From DATARH01 sp036268425 (GTDB lineage Bacteria; Pseudomonadota; Alphaproteobacteria; ATCC43930; CGMCC-115725): a stretch of DNA of 64,000 bases. The first letter of the stretch is position 1. Each line of letters starts with the position of its first letter. Where the stretch lies: contig DATAUE010000116.1 in NCBI GenBank assembly GCA_036268425.1, forward strand, positions 1 through 64,000. The letters run 5' to 3'. The position numbers and the translations under genes were made by a program. The notes beneath the pieces were generated by a model that was not told where the DNA came from, ran no database searches, and saw only the letters and a program-made list of their open reading frames with translations. Shown in pieces: positions 24,444-34,302 of the stretch.

Positions 24444-25412
24444 CTAGGCCGGGCGCCGGTTGGAGCGTTCGGCCAGCCGCGCCTCGATCGCATCCCAGAT
24501 TTTCGGGGCAAGATCGACGCCGTCGAGACGGCCGATCTCCTGAATGCCGGTCGGCGACGTGACGTTGATTTCGGTCATATAGTCGCCGATCACGTCGATG
24601 CCGACAAACAACAGCCCCTGTTCGCGCAGGCTCGGCCCGATCGCGGCGCATATGTCGCGTTCGCGTGCCGTCAGGGTGGTCTTCTCGGCGCGACCGCCGA
24701 CATGCAGGTTGGCGCGCGATTCGCCTGTCGCGGGCACGCGCGACACCGCGCCGATCGGTTCCCCTTCGACAAGGATGATGCGCTTGTCGCCGCGGCGCAC
24801 CTCGGGAATATAGCGCTGCACCATCACCGGCTCACGGTGAACCAGCGCGTACATTTCCAATAACGAATTCAGGTTTTCGTCGCCTTGCCGCAGGCGAAAC
24901 ACGCCGGCGCCGCCATTGCCGAACAGCGGCTTCAGGATGATATCGCCGTGCTCTTCCCAGAAGGCGCGGATTTCGGCCGGGTCGAGCGTCAACAGGGTCG
25001 GCGGCATCAATTCCTTAAAACGCAAAACGAACAGCTTTTCCGGTGCGTTGCGCACCGATGCTGGGTCGTTGACGATAAGCGGCCCTTCCGGCGGCAGCAA
25101 TTCCAGCAGATGTGTCGCCGTGATGTACGCCATGTCGAACGGCGGGTCCTGCCGCATCAGCACAATGTCAAAGCCGGCCAGGTCGAGTTCCTCGAACTCG
25201 CCAAAGCGGTGGTGGTTGCCGTATTGCCGGAACACCTCGAGCGGCCGCCCTCGCGCATAAAGCCGCCCGTCCCGCAGGGTCAATGCCTGCGGCAGGTAAT
25301 GGTACAGTGCGTGCCCCCGGGCCTGCGCCTCAAGCGCCAATGCGAACGTCGAATCCGCGTCGATGTTGATCGTGTCGATCGGATCCATCTGGATCGCGAC
25401 GGCGAGACCCAT
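24444..25412 (-). CDS. gshB: Glutathione synthase
   Basis: This 322-residue ATP-grasp ligase joins gamma-glutamylcysteine and glycine. The N-terminal MGLAVAIQMDPIDTINIDADSTFALALEAQ is the typical GshB start. LNDPASVRNAPEKL-like sequence (IVNDPASVRNAPEKLF), DIILKPLFGNGGAGVFRL (ATP binding) and the C-terminal GIDVIGDYMTEINVTSPTG (metal and substrate binding) complete the pattern. Length matches the proteobacterial enzyme. Glutathione use in this organism fits the glyoxalase II and GFA-family genes further right. Confidence 0.93.
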   Translation of the reverse strand: MGLAVAIQMDPIDTINIDADSTFALALEAQARGHALYHYLPQALTLRDGRLYARGRPLEVFRQYGNHHRFGEFEELDLAGFDIVLMRQDPPFDMAYITATHLLELLPPEGPLIVNDPASVRNAPEKLFVLRFKELMPPTLLTLDPAEIRAFWEEHGDIILKPLFGNGGAGVFRLRQGDENLNSLLEMYALVHREPVMVQRYIPEVRRGDKRIILVEGEPIGAVSRVPATGESRANLHVGGRAEKTTLTARERDICAAIGPSLREQGLLFVGIDVIGDYMTEINVTSPTGIQEIGRLDGVDLAPKIWDAIEARLAERSNRRPA

Positions 25413-25641
25413 TGCGCCCTCCCGGCATCTATAGTGACGACTGCAGTTGCAGAGAATGCCTACCCCCGACCGCGAGGTCGACTCCTGACGCTCGAGGCAG
25501 CCGTACCGGTGACCAGGTCACGGGGTTTTGCATGCTTGTCTGTCGAAAAGCGCTCCGGAAACTCGGTGAAGCTGCTTGGTCGTGACGCGGCGGCGGCCTA
25601 AAAGTGCCTATCCGCGAGACCAGTTGCCGCCGAGGTTGCCC

Positions 25642-27021
25642 ATGCCCGACACGCTGACGACGAACTCCCCTGTCATCGCCGCCTACCGCGCCGCGACTCC
25701 AGGTTCGGCGGCGCGCGCGGCGCACGCCGCCGAGCTATTCCCGAGCGGCATCACCCATGATTCCCGCTACATCGAACCCTACGGCCTATACATCAACCGC
25801 GCCCAGGGACCGCGCAAATGGGATGTCGACGGGCGCTGCTATGTCGATTATTTCGGCGGGCACGGCGCCTTGCTGCTCGGGCACTGCCACCCCGAAGTGA
25901 TGGCGGCGGTGCACGCGCAACTCGATCGCGGCACTCATTACGGTGCCAGCCACGAGCTTGAGATCGAATGGGCCGAGCGCGTCAAGGCATTGATCCCGAC
26001 TGCCGAACGGGTACGCTTTACCTCATCGGGCACCGAGGCGACGCTGATGGCGGTGCGCCTCGCGCGCGCCTTTACCGGCAAGGCTAAGCTGGTGCGCTTC
26101 AACAATCATTTCCACGGCTGGCACGACCACATGACGTCGGGCCACACCAACCATTTCGACGGCACCCCAACGACCGGAGTGCTCGACGCGGTGGCCGGTA
26201 ATGTCCTGCTGTGCGACCAGAATGACGAGGCCGCGTTGGCGCGGCTGCTCGAACAGCACAAGGATATCGCCGCCGCGATTATCGAGCCGACGGGGGCCAA
26301 TGGCGGAAAATTGCCCATCGCCCCTGAGTTTCTGCAGGCATTGCGGCGGCTGACCGCTGAGCACGGCGTGCTGCTGATCTTCGACGAAGTGGTTAACGGG
26401 TTCCGCGTCGCACCGGGTGGCGCGCAGGAGGCCTACGGTATCCGGCCCGATTTGACGACCCTGGCGAAAATTCTCGCCGGTGGCCTGCCGGGCGGTGCCG
26501 TCACCGGGCGCAAAGACATTCTCGACCTGCTCGATTTTCAGGTCACCAAAGGGGCAGGCAAAGAAAAGATCGCACATCCCGGGACCTTCAATGCCAACCC
26601 GCTTTCCGCTGCGGCCGGCATCGCCTGCCTGCGCATCGTGCGCGACACCGATGCGTGCGCCCGCGCCAACCGCTTTGGCGACGATCTGCGGCATCGGCTC
26701 AACGAGGTGTTCGAGGAAGAGCATGTGCCGTGGGCGGCTTACGGCACGTTCTCATCGCTCGAATTGTTCACCAACCCCGAGCGCATGGCGATCACGCCGA
26801 CGCGGTTCGACCCGCTGCAATACCCGCTCGCCAAGCTCAAGAGCGATCGCAATGCCGCCACCGTGCACAAGATGCGGCTCGCCATGATGATCAACGGGGT
26901 CGACCTCAGCAGTCATCCCGGCGGCGTGATCTCGGCAACGCATGGCGAGGCCGAGCTGGAGGATACCGTCAACGCGATGCGCAACACCGTGGGCATGCTG
27001 AAGGCGGAAGGAGAACTGTAG
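25642..27021 (+). CDS. Class III aminotransferase, glutamate-1-semialdehyde aminomutase-like
   Basis: The ATG at 25642 gives 459 residues of the PLP-dependent class III (ornithine/GSA) family. It has SSGTEATLMAVRLARAFTGK binding the phosphate and cofactor, LIFDEVVNGFR with the cofactor-contacting Asp, and TLAKILAGGLPGGAVTG with the Schiff-base Lys. It differs from HemL by a longer chain and its N-terminal THDSRYIEPYGLYI stretch, so it is more likely an omega-type aminotransferase than the tetrapyrrole enzyme. It is divergent from gshB. The substrate is unknown. Confidence 0.88.
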   Translation: MPDTLTTNSPVIAAYRAATPGSAARAAHAAELFPSGITHDSRYIEPYGLYINRAQGPRKWDVDGRCYVDYFGGHGALLLGHCHPEVMAAVHAQLDRGTHYGASHELEIEWAERVKALIPTAERVRFTSSGTEATLMAVRLARAFTGKAKLVRFNNHFHGWHDHMTSGHTNHFDGTPTTGVLDAVAGNVLLCDQNDEAALARLLEQHKDIAAAIIEPTGANGGKLPIAPEFLQALRRLTAEHGVLLIFDEVVNGFRVAPGGAQEAYGIRPDLTTLAKILAGGLPGGAVTGRKDILDLLDFQVTKGAGKEKIAHPGTFNANPLSAAAGIACLRIVRDTDACARANRFGDDLRHRLNEVFEEEHVPWAAYGTFSSLELFTNPERMAITPTRFDPLQYPLAKLKSDRNAATVHKMRLAMMINGVDLSSHPGGVISATHGEAELEDTVNAMRNTVGMLKAEGEL

Positions 27022-27042
27022 GCCGCGCTCCGGATCGCAGCA

Positions 27043-27666
27043 TCAGCGACCGGTGGCCGGCCATCTGTTGAGCTGTGCCGTTTCGCTGACGGTGTGGGCG
27101 AGCGCGTTTCCGACCCGGGTGGCCGCAGCGTTGACGCTGGCCCCCCGGCCGCCGGCCGTGCCGCGCGGCACCCGCCGCGAATCGAGCTGGAAATTCATCA
27201 GCCGCACCGCCGCCCCGCCGCCCGGCTGCATGTCGATTTCGGTATCGACCACGACGCTGGCGTTTTCCGAGCCGACATGCCGGCGATGTCCTTCGTCGAT
27301 CCGCTGAAACCGGCCGGTGACGATCAACGCGCGACCGCCGCGCTGCGCCGCCGCCTCACTCGACTGCACAACATCGTAACCGAGGCTGGTGAGGCGCTGG
27401 GTTACGGTATCGGCAATGTTGAACGCCGCGGCGCGGGCAATCGATTCGGCACGCTGGCGTGTCGGCACGCCCGGCGAACCGCGGTTCAGCGAAAAGCCGA
27501 AACTCGGATCGAGCGTCACGACTCCCGGGGAAAAGGTGAACTCCCGCACGATGATCAAGTCGGGATGTCCTGTTTTGCTCTCGCTTTGCTGTGGCACGCA
27601 GCTGCTTACGATGACGAGCAACAGAGCCGCAACCGCGGCGGTCAACCCCAGACGCATGAAGATCAT
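27043..27666 (-). CDS. DUF4410-like lipoprotein
   Basis: From the ATG at 27666 the protein has 207 residues. A hydrophobic signal (RLGLTAAVAALLLVIVSSC) ends in a lipobox-like VSSC, so it is probably a lipoprotein. The mature part (LIIVREFTFSPGVVTLDPSFGF, then RAAAFNIADTVTQRLTSLGYDV and GRFQRIDEGHRRHVGS) resembles DUF4410 proteins, which are envelope proteins of unknown function. The gene is divergent from the potFGHI-like operon, 129 bp away, and convergent with the aminotransferase gene. Confidence 0.7.
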   Translation of the reverse strand: MIFMRLGLTAAVAALLLVIVSSCVPQQSESKTGHPDLIIVREFTFSPGVVTLDPSFGFSLNRGSPGVPTRQRAESIARAAAFNIADTVTQRLTSLGYDVVQSSEAAAQRGGRALIVTGRFQRIDEGHRRHVGSENASVVVDTEIDMQPGGGAAVRLMNFQLDSRRVPRGTAGGRGASVNAAATRVGNALAHTVSETAQLNRWPATGR

Positions 27667-27795
27667 TCCACGACAGCCCGATAAATGCCGCCGCAAAATA
27701 ACGGAAAGCCTCCGGCATCAAAACATTGCGCCACGCGGGGTCGGCACGGCTGTCGCCCGATTGACAATCGCCGGTGCGGCTGCTGTATCCGAGAA

Positions 27796-28905
27796 ATGAG
27801 AAATTGGCCAAGCGTGCTGCGGATTTGCCTCGTCGTTCTAACGCTGGCGGTACGGCCATTGGCAGCCGGAGCGGAGGAGCCGCGCCTCCACATCTACAAC
27901 TGGTCCGATTATATCGCTCCGGACACGATCGCGAATTTCGAGAAGGAAACAGGAATCGCCGTCACCTACGACGTCTATGATGGCAACGAGGTGCTCGAAG
28001 CGAAGTTGCTCGCCGGACATTCCGGGTATGACATCGTGGTGCCGTCCGCCAGCCCGTACATGGCGCGGCAGATCGTCGACGGCGCCTATCTCGCGCTCGA
28101 CAAGGCCAAGCTGCCGAACTTCAAAAACCTCGACCCGAGGATGCTGGCATTGGCCGCGACCGCCGACCCCGGCAACGCGCATGGCGTGCCCTATTTGTGG
28201 AGCGTCACCGGCATCGGCTTCAATACCGCAATGCTCGACCGCGTGCTGGGCGCCGATGCGCCGCGCGACAGCCTTGCGCTGCTGTTCGATCCGGCACTGG
28301 CGGCAAAGCTCGCCCGCTGCGGCATCGAGCTGCTCGACACGCCGCAGGAGGTCATCCCGGCGGCACTGGCCTATCTCGGGATCGACCCGGTCAGCCGCAA
28401 CCTCGGCGATCTCGATCGCGCCATTGCGCTGATCGACCATATTCGCCCCTTTGTGCGGCGGTTTCATTCCTCGCAATACATCAACGACCTGGCCTCGGGG
28501 GATATCTGCATCGCGCTGGGCTATTCGGGCGATGTGATCCAGGCGCGCAACCGCGCCCGCGAAGCCGAGAGCCCGGTCGATATCGCCTTTCGCGTACCGC
28601 GCCAGGGTGCGCAGATGTCGATCGACATGCTCGGCATCCCGGCCGACGCGCCGCACCCCGACAACGCGCACCGCTTTCTCGACTATATGCTGCGCCCCGA
28701 GGTGATCGCGGCAGTCAGCAACGCCGTGTCATACCCAAACCCGAATCTGGCGGCAACCGCGCTGGTCTCTCCCGACATCCGGGATGATCCCGGCATCTAC
28801 CCGCCGGCATCGGTACGCCGTGTTCTGTACGTCGACCAGCCGGCGCCGCGCGCCTACGAGCGCGCCCGCACCCGTGCCTGGAACCGCGTCAAATCCGGTT
28901 GCTGA
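27796..28905 (+). CDS. Polyamine ABC transporter substrate-binding protein, PotF-like
   Basis: The ATG at 27796 gives 369 residues with a signal peptide ending near RPLAAGA/EE. The mature start LHIYNWSDYIAPDTIANFEKETGI is the hallmark of PotD/PotF proteins, and YDVYDGNEVLEAKLLAG and the closing HRFLDYMLRPEVIAAVSN follow. It binds putrescine or a related polyamine in the periplasm and delivers it to the adjacent permeases. It heads a four-gene operon (binding protein, ATPase, two permeases) with spacings of 12, 76 and -4 bp. Confidence 0.93.
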   Translation: MRNWPSVLRICLVVLTLAVRPLAAGAEEPRLHIYNWSDYIAPDTIANFEKETGIAVTYDVYDGNEVLEAKLLAGHSGYDIVVPSASPYMARQIVDGAYLALDKAKLPNFKNLDPRMLALAATADPGNAHGVPYLWSVTGIGFNTAMLDRVLGADAPRDSLALLFDPALAAKLARCGIELLDTPQEVIPAALAYLGIDPVSRNLGDLDRAIALIDHIRPFVRRFHSSQYINDLASGDICIALGYSGDVIQARNRAREAESPVDIAFRVPRQGAQMSIDMLGIPADAPHPDNAHRFLDYMLRPEVIAAVSNAVSYPNPNLAATALVSPDIRDDPGIYPPASVRRVLYVDQPAPRAYERARTRAWNRVKSGC

Positions 28906-28917
28906 GCGGCGCGGCAG

Positions 28918-29979
28918 ATGGCGGTGCTCGACATCAGCGGCGTCAGCAAGCGGTTTGCCGCTTCCGTTGCGGTCGATCAGGTATCGCTGAGCCTCGAAGC
29001 CGGCGAATTCTTTGCGCTGCTCGGCCCTTCAGGCTGCGGCAAGACGACGTTGCTGCGCCTGATTGCCGGCTTCGAAATCCCCGATGCGGGCCGTATTCAT
29101 ATCGACGGCGTCGATATGACCGACATGCCGCCCTATGCCCGCCCGGTCAATATGATGTTCCAGTCCTACGCGCTGTTTCCGCATCTCGATGTCGCCGGCA
29201 ACATCGCATTCGGCCTGAAGCAGGAAGGGATGGAACGCAGCCGCCGCGACGCACGGGTGGCCGAGATGCTGGCCTTGGTGCAGATGGCGGATTATGCGCA
29301 CCGCCGCCCGCACGAATTGTCGGGCGGCCAGAAACAGCGGGTCGCCTTGGCGCGAGCGCTGGCGAAAATGCCCAAGTTGCTGCTGCTCGACGAGCCACTG
29401 GCGGCGCTCGACCGCAAACTGCGCGAGGAAACCCGGCTTGAACTGACTGCCATCCAGTCGCGGCTCGGGACGACCTTTCTGGTCGTCACGCATGACCAGG
29501 AAGAAGCGCTCGGCCTCGCCTCGCGCGTCGCGGTGATGCGCCAGGGCCGCCTCGTCCAGACCGGGCGCCCGGCCGACATCTACGAACAGCCGAATTCGCG
29601 CTTTGTCGCGGATTTTGTCGGGGCGGTGAACCTGTTCGACGGCGAAGTGGTCGCCGGAGGTGGTGCGCTCGCGGTGTCGGATGCCGCAGAGTCGATCCCG
29701 CTACCACCACTCGCGATGTCGCCACCCGGAACAGCGCTAACCCTGGGCCTGCGCCCCGAAAAACTGCACCTGTCGCGGAACCGCCCGGCCGGCTTCGCGC
29801 TCGCGGCGACGATCGTCTCGATCGACTATCAGGGCGGCCAGTCGATGGTCCATCTGACGACCGCCGCCGGCCGCAAGATGCGTGCCCACATGTCCAGTGC
29901 CGACGTCCTCGACCTGCCGCGAGATGCGCCGATATGGTGCACCTGGACGCCGCACGACGCCGTGGTGCTGGCCGGATGA
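28918..29979 (+). CDS. Polyamine ABC transporter ATP-binding protein, PotG-like
   Basis: This 353-residue ATPase energises polyamine uptake. Walker A is GPSGCGKT (36-43), the Q-loop is in MMFQSYALFP (79-88), the signature LSGGQKQR is at 134-141, Walker B LLLLDEP is near 154-160, and the switch His is in VVTHDQEEA. A C-terminal TOBE-type regulatory domain follows (about 240-353, with LTLGLRPEKLHL). It lies 12 bp after the binding-protein gene. The full-length C-terminal domain places it with PotA/PotG rather than generic ABC ATPases. Confidence 0.93.
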   Translation: MAVLDISGVSKRFAASVAVDQVSLSLEAGEFFALLGPSGCGKTTLLRLIAGFEIPDAGRIHIDGVDMTDMPPYARPVNMMFQSYALFPHLDVAGNIAFGLKQEGMERSRRDARVAEMLALVQMADYAHRRPHELSGGQKQRVALARALAKMPKLLLLDEPLAALDRKLREETRLELTAIQSRLGTTFLVVTHDQEEALGLASRVAVMRQGRLVQTGRPADIYEQPNSRFVADFVGAVNLFDGEVVAGGGALAVSDAAESIPLPPLAMSPPGTALTLGLRPEKLHLSRNRPAGFALAATIVSIDYQGGQSMVHLTTAAGRKMRAHMSSADVLDLPRDAPIWCTWTPHDAVVLAG

Positions 29980-30055
29980 CGCCGCCCTTCAATGACGGCG
30001 ACTTTCGGAGGGGATCAGACGGGCATAGCCAGCGCCACCCCAAGCCGTCAGCACG

Positions 30056-30937
30056 ATGACGGGCATCGGTATCTGGCAGCGGCGGTTGTTGATTGGATTG
30101 CCGTTCCTGTGGCTCGCGGTGTTTTTTCTGCTGCCGCTGGCGATGGTCGCCGGCATCAGTGTCACCGAGAGCGCCGACGCGATCCCGCCGTTCGAGCCGT
30201 TGCTGCGCCACACGGCGGCCGGATGGCAGGCGCACGCGACGTTCGCCAGCTACCGCGAACTGGCCGAAGGCTGCCTGAGGGTCTACGTCAACTCGCTCGC
30301 CAATGCCGGGCTGGCGACGCTGTTGTGCCTGGTGATGGGTTATCCCATCGCGTTCGCCATCGTTAGAGCGCCGGCAGTGTCGCGGCACGCGCTGCTGTTT
30401 CTGGTGATGCTGCCGTTCTGGACGAGTTTTCTGATCCGGGTCTACGCCTGGATCGCGATCCTGCAGCCAAGCGGGCTGATCAACCGGCTGCTGATCGCCG
30501 GCGGACTGATCGAGACGCCGCTGCCGCTCCTCTATAACGGGTTCTCGGTTGTGCTTGGCCTCGTCTATTCATACCTGCCGTTTATGATCCTGCCGCTTTA
30601 CGGCAGCCTGTCGCGGCTCGACGAGGCGCTGGTCGAAGCTGCTGCCGATCTCGGCGCGCCGCCGTGGCGCGTGTTTCTCGGCGTTGTTCTGCCGCTGACC
30701 CTGCCCGGCATCGCGGCCGGCACGCTGCTGGTGTTCATCCCGGCGATCGGCGAATTCGTGATTCCCGACCTGCTTGGCGGACCCGATACGCTGATGATCG
30801 GCAAGCTGTTGTGGCAGGAATTTTTCGACAATGTCGATTGGCCGGCTGCCTCAGCCGTTGCGATGGCATTGGTCGCTGTTGTGACGCTGCCGCTGCTATT
30901 GGCGCAGCGGGTTATCGAGCGGCAACAGGCAGGATGA
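30056..30937 (+). CDS. Polyamine ABC transporter permease, PotH-like
   Basis: This 293-residue inner-membrane protein has about six helices. The conserved EAA loop is recognisable in EAAADLGAPPWRVFLGVVLPLTLPG, the contact with the ATPase. The helix PFWTSFLIRVYAWIAIL and the segment FVIPDLLGGPDTLMIG are characteristic of PotB/PotH. Its stop overlaps the start of the second permease gene. With the next protein it forms the membrane channel of the importer. Confidence 0.92.
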   Translation: MTGIGIWQRRLLIGLPFLWLAVFFLLPLAMVAGISVTESADAIPPFEPLLRHTAAGWQAHATFASYRELAEGCLRVYVNSLANAGLATLLCLVMGYPIAFAIVRAPAVSRHALLFLVMLPFWTSFLIRVYAWIAILQPSGLINRLLIAGGLIETPLPLLYNGFSVVLGLVYSYLPFMILPLYGSLSRLDEALVEAAADLGAPPWRVFLGVVLPLTLPGIAAGTLLVFIPAIGEFVIPDLLGGPDTLMIGKLLWQEFFDNVDWPAASAVAMALVAVVTLPLLLAQRVIERQQAG

Positions 30938-31758
30938 GGGGCCGCGGCATCACGGCGTTTCGCAGCGCCACGCTGGCACTCGGCTTTGGGTTTTTGTACC
31001 TGCCGATCGCCGTATTGGTGGCCTATTCATTTAATGGCTCGCGGCTGGTGACGATCTGGGGCGGGTTTTCGACCCGCTGGTACAGCGCATTACTTGACGA
31101 CGACAAGTTTCTGTCGGCGGCATTGACCAGCCTCGAAATTGGCGTGATGGCGGCGAGTGCCGCGCTGGTGCTGGGAACCTGCGCCGGGCTGGCAATGAAC
31201 CGGTTTGCCCGGTTCCGCGGCCGGCTGCTGTTCAGCTTTATGCTGATGACGCCGCTGGTGGTGCCGGAAATCATTCTGGGGCTGTCACTGTTGCTGCTGT
31301 TTGTCGCGCTGCAGGATTGGGTTGGGTGGCCGCACGGCCGGGGCCTCGCCACCGTGACGATCGCGCATGCGACGTTTACCGCCTGCTTTGTCGCAGTTCT
31401 GGTGCGGGCGCAGCTTGCCGGATTTGATCGCAGCCTCGAAGAAGCGGCGCTCGATCTCGGCGCTCGCCCGTTCGGAGTGCTGTGGCGGATTACGCTGCCC
31501 GGCATCAGCCCGGCACTGGTCGCGGGCTGGCTTCTCGCTTTTACGATGTCGCTCGACGATCTGGTGGTCGCGAGTTTCGTTTCCGGACCATCAGCGACGA
31601 CGCTGCCGATGGCGGTTTATTCCAGCGTCCGCATCGGCGTAACGCCGGAAATCAATGCGCTTGCAACCCTGTTTCTTGTCCTCGTTGTCGCACTGGTGGC
31701 GCTGTCGGCCTCGCTGATGGCGCGGCAGGAGAAACGACGGACGACGACACTGTCGTGA
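30934..31758 (+). CDS. Polyamine ABC transporter permease, PotI-like
   Basis: The ATG at 30934 overlaps the previous stop (ATGA) and gives 274 residues with six likely helices. The N-terminal FLYLPIAVLVAYSFNGSR and the EAA loop EAALDLGARPFGVLWRITLPGI are typical of PotC/PotI. LLAFTMSLDDLVVASFVSGP is another hallmark. It completes the transporter and is the last gene of the operon, closed by a bidirectional terminator. Confidence 0.92.
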   Translation: MRGRGITAFRSATLALGFGFLYLPIAVLVAYSFNGSRLVTIWGGFSTRWYSALLDDDKFLSAALTSLEIGVMAASAALVLGTCAGLAMNRFARFRGRLLFSFMLMTPLVVPEIILGLSLLLLFVALQDWVGWPHGRGLATVTIAHATFTACFVAVLVRAQLAGFDRSLEEAALDLGARPFGVLWRITLPGISPALVAGWLLAFTMSLDDLVVASFVSGPSATTLPMAVYSSVRIGVTPEINALATLFLVLVVALVALSASLMARQEKRRTTTLS

Positions 31759-31832
31759 TGCGGCCGAAATCAATCTCTGCAAATCAGGCCGCTGGATGCC
31801 GTTAGGACCGTGCGGCCCGTCATCAGACTCAA

Positions 31833-31856
31833 CAAGGGGGCCTTGCGGCCCCCTTG
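31833..31856. terminator. Bidirectional hairpin terminator
   Basis: A perfect 10-bp stem CAAGGGGGCC/GGCCCCCTTG with a TTGC loop lies between the convergent potI-like gene and the His/Met-rich protein gene. Only short T and A runs flank it. Confidence 0.65.
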
Positions 31857-31891
31857 AATGCCAAAGCCTGTGTCCGGGCTGTGGCGATAGC

Positions 31892-32347
31892 TTAGTGACC
31901 GCTCGGCCGGGGGCCCGATGCATCCGGCGCCATGCCGCCTGGTCCCATGCCGCCCGGTCCCATGCCGCTCGGTCCCATGCCGCCCGGTCCCATACTGCCG
32001 GGCCCCATGCCGCCCGGTGGCATCGCTCCCGGCGGCATGCCGCCGCCCGGCCCGCCTTGCACGCGGGCAAGTTCGTCGCGGTTGAGCTGGTCGGTCATGT
32101 TATCGTCCTGACTCGTCGCATGCATTTTGCCCATGTGACGGTGCATCCTGCCGTGCATCGCCATGTGGTGGCGCATCGGCCGATGCCGCTGCCGTGTGGC
32201 CATCGGCGCCCCTTCTGACGAGGGCGCCCCGGGGGCTGCCGCGGGCTGTGACGGCGACGTGGGGCTCATCGGAGCATTCTGCGCCCAAACCGGGCCGGCA
32301 ATCACCAGGGCCGCAGCGATCGCGACGCCATTCAAGAGATGCTTCAT
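31892..32347 (-). CDS. Exported His/Met/Gly/Pro-rich protein
   Basis: This 151-residue protein has a clear signal peptide (MKHLLNGVAIAAALVIAGPVWA/QN). The mature chain has a Met/His-rich segment (RHRPMRHHMAMHGRMHRHMGKMH, mentioned here only by its density of 7 His and 5 Met around residues 54-76). A Gly/Met/Pro repeat of the form GGMGPxGM then runs from about residue 100 to 140. Such composition suggests binding of copper or another soft metal in the periplasm, but no defined metal motif is present. The last seven residues, GPRPSGH, recur in the unrelated lipoprotein at 39.4-39.8 kb. Confidence 0.7.
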   Translation of the reverse strand: MKHLLNGVAIAAALVIAGPVWAQNAPMSPTSPSQPAAAPGAPSSEGAPMATRQRHRPMRHHMAMHGRMHRHMGKMHATSQDDNMTDQLNRDELARVQGGPGGGMPPGAMPPGGMGPGSMGPGGMGPSGMGPGGMGPGGMAPDASGPRPSGH

Positions 32348-32613
32348 GCCTCTGTCCTCTGTGGCAGTTCTGGTTGCACAATACGCTGCAAAGGCACGCT
32401 CTGTGCTCGGGGCGTCCTTGCCGGGCTCGGTCCCAACAACGGCAGTCGCGGTTGTTCGTTCCCGTCAAAACGCAACTGTCGGTATTCCGATCGAATCGTC
32501 GTGGCGATCGAACGCATCGCCGGCGCCGGATAATATGGCCGGTGCGTTTCACGTTCAAGCATCGGGTGCTTTTGGTGCACACAGCAATCGCGTTCCGCGA
32601 AATCAGAAAGTCG

Positions 32614-34302
32614 ATGCCGCGACTGGCCCGCTGGCGCCTGTGCTTAGGCGGGTACGCGGGCTTTCTCGTGATGTGCGTCATCCTTCTGATGGCGCCCGCA
32701 AATGCCGCCGCCGATCACGACACGCTGACGATCGGCATCACGCAGTTTCCCTCGACCCTGAACCCCGATATCGACCCGATGTTGGCCAAGACCTATGTGC
32801 TCGGCATGGCAGTCCGGCCGTTTACCGCTTACGGGGCCGATTGGAAACTGGCCTGCCTACTGTGCACGGCGGTGCCGACGATCGCCAATGGCGCCGCTGT
32901 CCCGGTCGATCTTCCCGACGGAAAGAAGGGCATCGATCTGACCTACACGATCCGCCCCGACGCAAGCTGGGGCGACGGCGTACCGGTGACGACTGCCGAT
33001 GTCAAATTCACTTACGAGGTCGGCCGTAATCCGCAAAGCGGCGTTGGCAACGCCGAGATGTACCGCCGCATCACCGCCATCGATGTAAAAGACGACAAAA
33101 CCTTTACGATGCATTTCGACAAGCTGACCTTCGACTTTGCCGCGATCGACGATTTCGTGCTGTTGCCGGAGCACCTGGAGCGCACCGCTTTTGCCGACCC
33201 GGCGCAATATCGCATCAAGACGAAATACGTCACCGATCCGACCAACCCCGGCCTCTATAACGGTCCTTACCGGATCACCGAGGTAGCGCCGGGGTCATCC
33301 ATCGTGCTGGAACCGAACCCGCATTGGGTCGGGCCGCCCGGTCATTTCCATCGTATTACGGTGCGTACGATCGAGAACACCGCAGCGCTCGAAGCCAATT
33401 TGCTGTCGGGTACGATCGACATGGTGGCCGGCGAACTCGGCTTTTCGATCGATCAGGCGCTGAATTTCGACAAGCAGCACAGCGGCGCGTTTCAAGTGCT
33501 GTACAAGCCGGGATTGGGCTTTGAGCATGTCGATCTCAATCTCGGCCGACCAGTGCTGGCCGATCGGCGGGTCCGCGAGGCGCTGATCCTCGGGATCGAC
33601 CGCGAGGCGATCAGCCGCTCGCTGTTTGCCGGACACCAGCCGGTGGCCGACAGCTTCGTCAACCCGCTGGACGCCGGATACAGCGCCGATACGCCTCATT
33701 ATGCCTATGATCCAGCACGCGCCGGTGCTCTTCTCGACGAAGCCGGCTGGACGGCACAAGCCGGCGGCGTCCGGCAGAATGCACAAGGCCAGAAGCTGTC
33801 GTTTGAATTGATGACAACATCCGGCAACCGCACCCGCGAGCTGGTCGAGCAGGTATTGCAGAGCCAGTGGCGCAAGATCGGCGTCGACGTTCGCGTCAAA
33901 AACGAGCCGGCCCGCGTTCTGTTCGGCGAAACCGTGCCGCACCGCGATTTTGACATGGCGATGTATGCCTGGATCAGCGCGCCCGAAAACGTGCCGCGCT
34001 CGACGCTTTATTCAAGCGAAATCCCCGACGCCGCCAACGGCTTCGCCGGGCAGAACGCCGCCGGCTTCAAGAGCGCCGAGATGGACAAGCTGATCGACGC
34101 CCTTGAAGTCGAACTCGACCCCGCGAAGCGCAAAGTGCTGTGGGCTCGGGCGCAACAAGTTTACGCCACCGAGTTGCCGACCCTGCCGCTCTATTTCCGG
34201 TCCGATGCGTTCATCCTGCCGAAATGGCTGCATGGGCTGCAGCCGACCGGCAACCAATCGCCGTCGACGTTATGGATCACCGATTGGACGGCACAACCTT
34301 AG
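32614..34302 (+). CDS. Peptide-type ABC transporter solute-binding protein
   Basis: The frame is open from 32194, but the ATG at 32614 (AGAAAG upstream) gives 562 residues with a plausible signal (LARWRLCLGGYAGFLVMCVI through to PANAA/AD). The mature part has DTLTIGITQFPSTLNPDIDP, then DLTYTIRPDASWGDGVPVTTADV and DRRVREALILGIDREAI, the standard blocks of family 5 (oligopeptide) binding proteins. No transporter membrane subunits are adjacent. It is distinct from the 6.2 kb paralogue. The ligand is unknown. Confidence 0.87.
   Translation: MPRLARWRLCLGGYAGFLVMCVILLMAPANAAADHDTLTIGITQFPSTLNPDIDPMLAKTYVLGMAVRPFTAYGADWKLACLLCTAVPTIANGAAVPVDLPDGKKGIDLTYTIRPDASWGDGVPVTTADVKFTYEVGRNPQSGVGNAEMYRRITAIDVKDDKTFTMHFDKLTFDFAAIDDFVLLPEHLERTAFADPAQYRIKTKYVTDPTNPGLYNGPYRITEVAPGSSIVLEPNPHWVGPPGHFHRITVRTIENTAALEANLLSGTIDMVAGELGFSIDQALNFDKQHSGAFQVLYKPGLGFEHVDLNLGRPVLADRRVREALILGIDREAISRSLFAGHQPVADSFVNPLDAGYSADTPHYAYDPARAGALLDEAGWTAQAGGVRQNAQGQKLSFELMTTSGNRTRELVEQVLQSQWRKIGVDVRVKNEPARVLFGETVPHRDFDMAMYAWISAPENVPRSTLYSSEIPDAANGFAGQNAAGFKSAEMDKLIDALEVELDPAKRKVLWARAQQVYATELPTLPLYFRSDAFILPKWLHGLQPTGNQSPSTLWITDWTAQP

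Noticed and set aside
23377..24651. 424-codon minus-strand frame
   Set aside because: It covers the antisense of the well-supported alpha/beta hydrolase and has shadow-type composition.
25642..27021. hemL (glutamate-1-semialdehyde aminomutase of tetrapyrrole synthesis)
   Set aside because: The family is right, but the longer chain and different N-terminal region argue for another aminotransferase, so no gene symbol is given.
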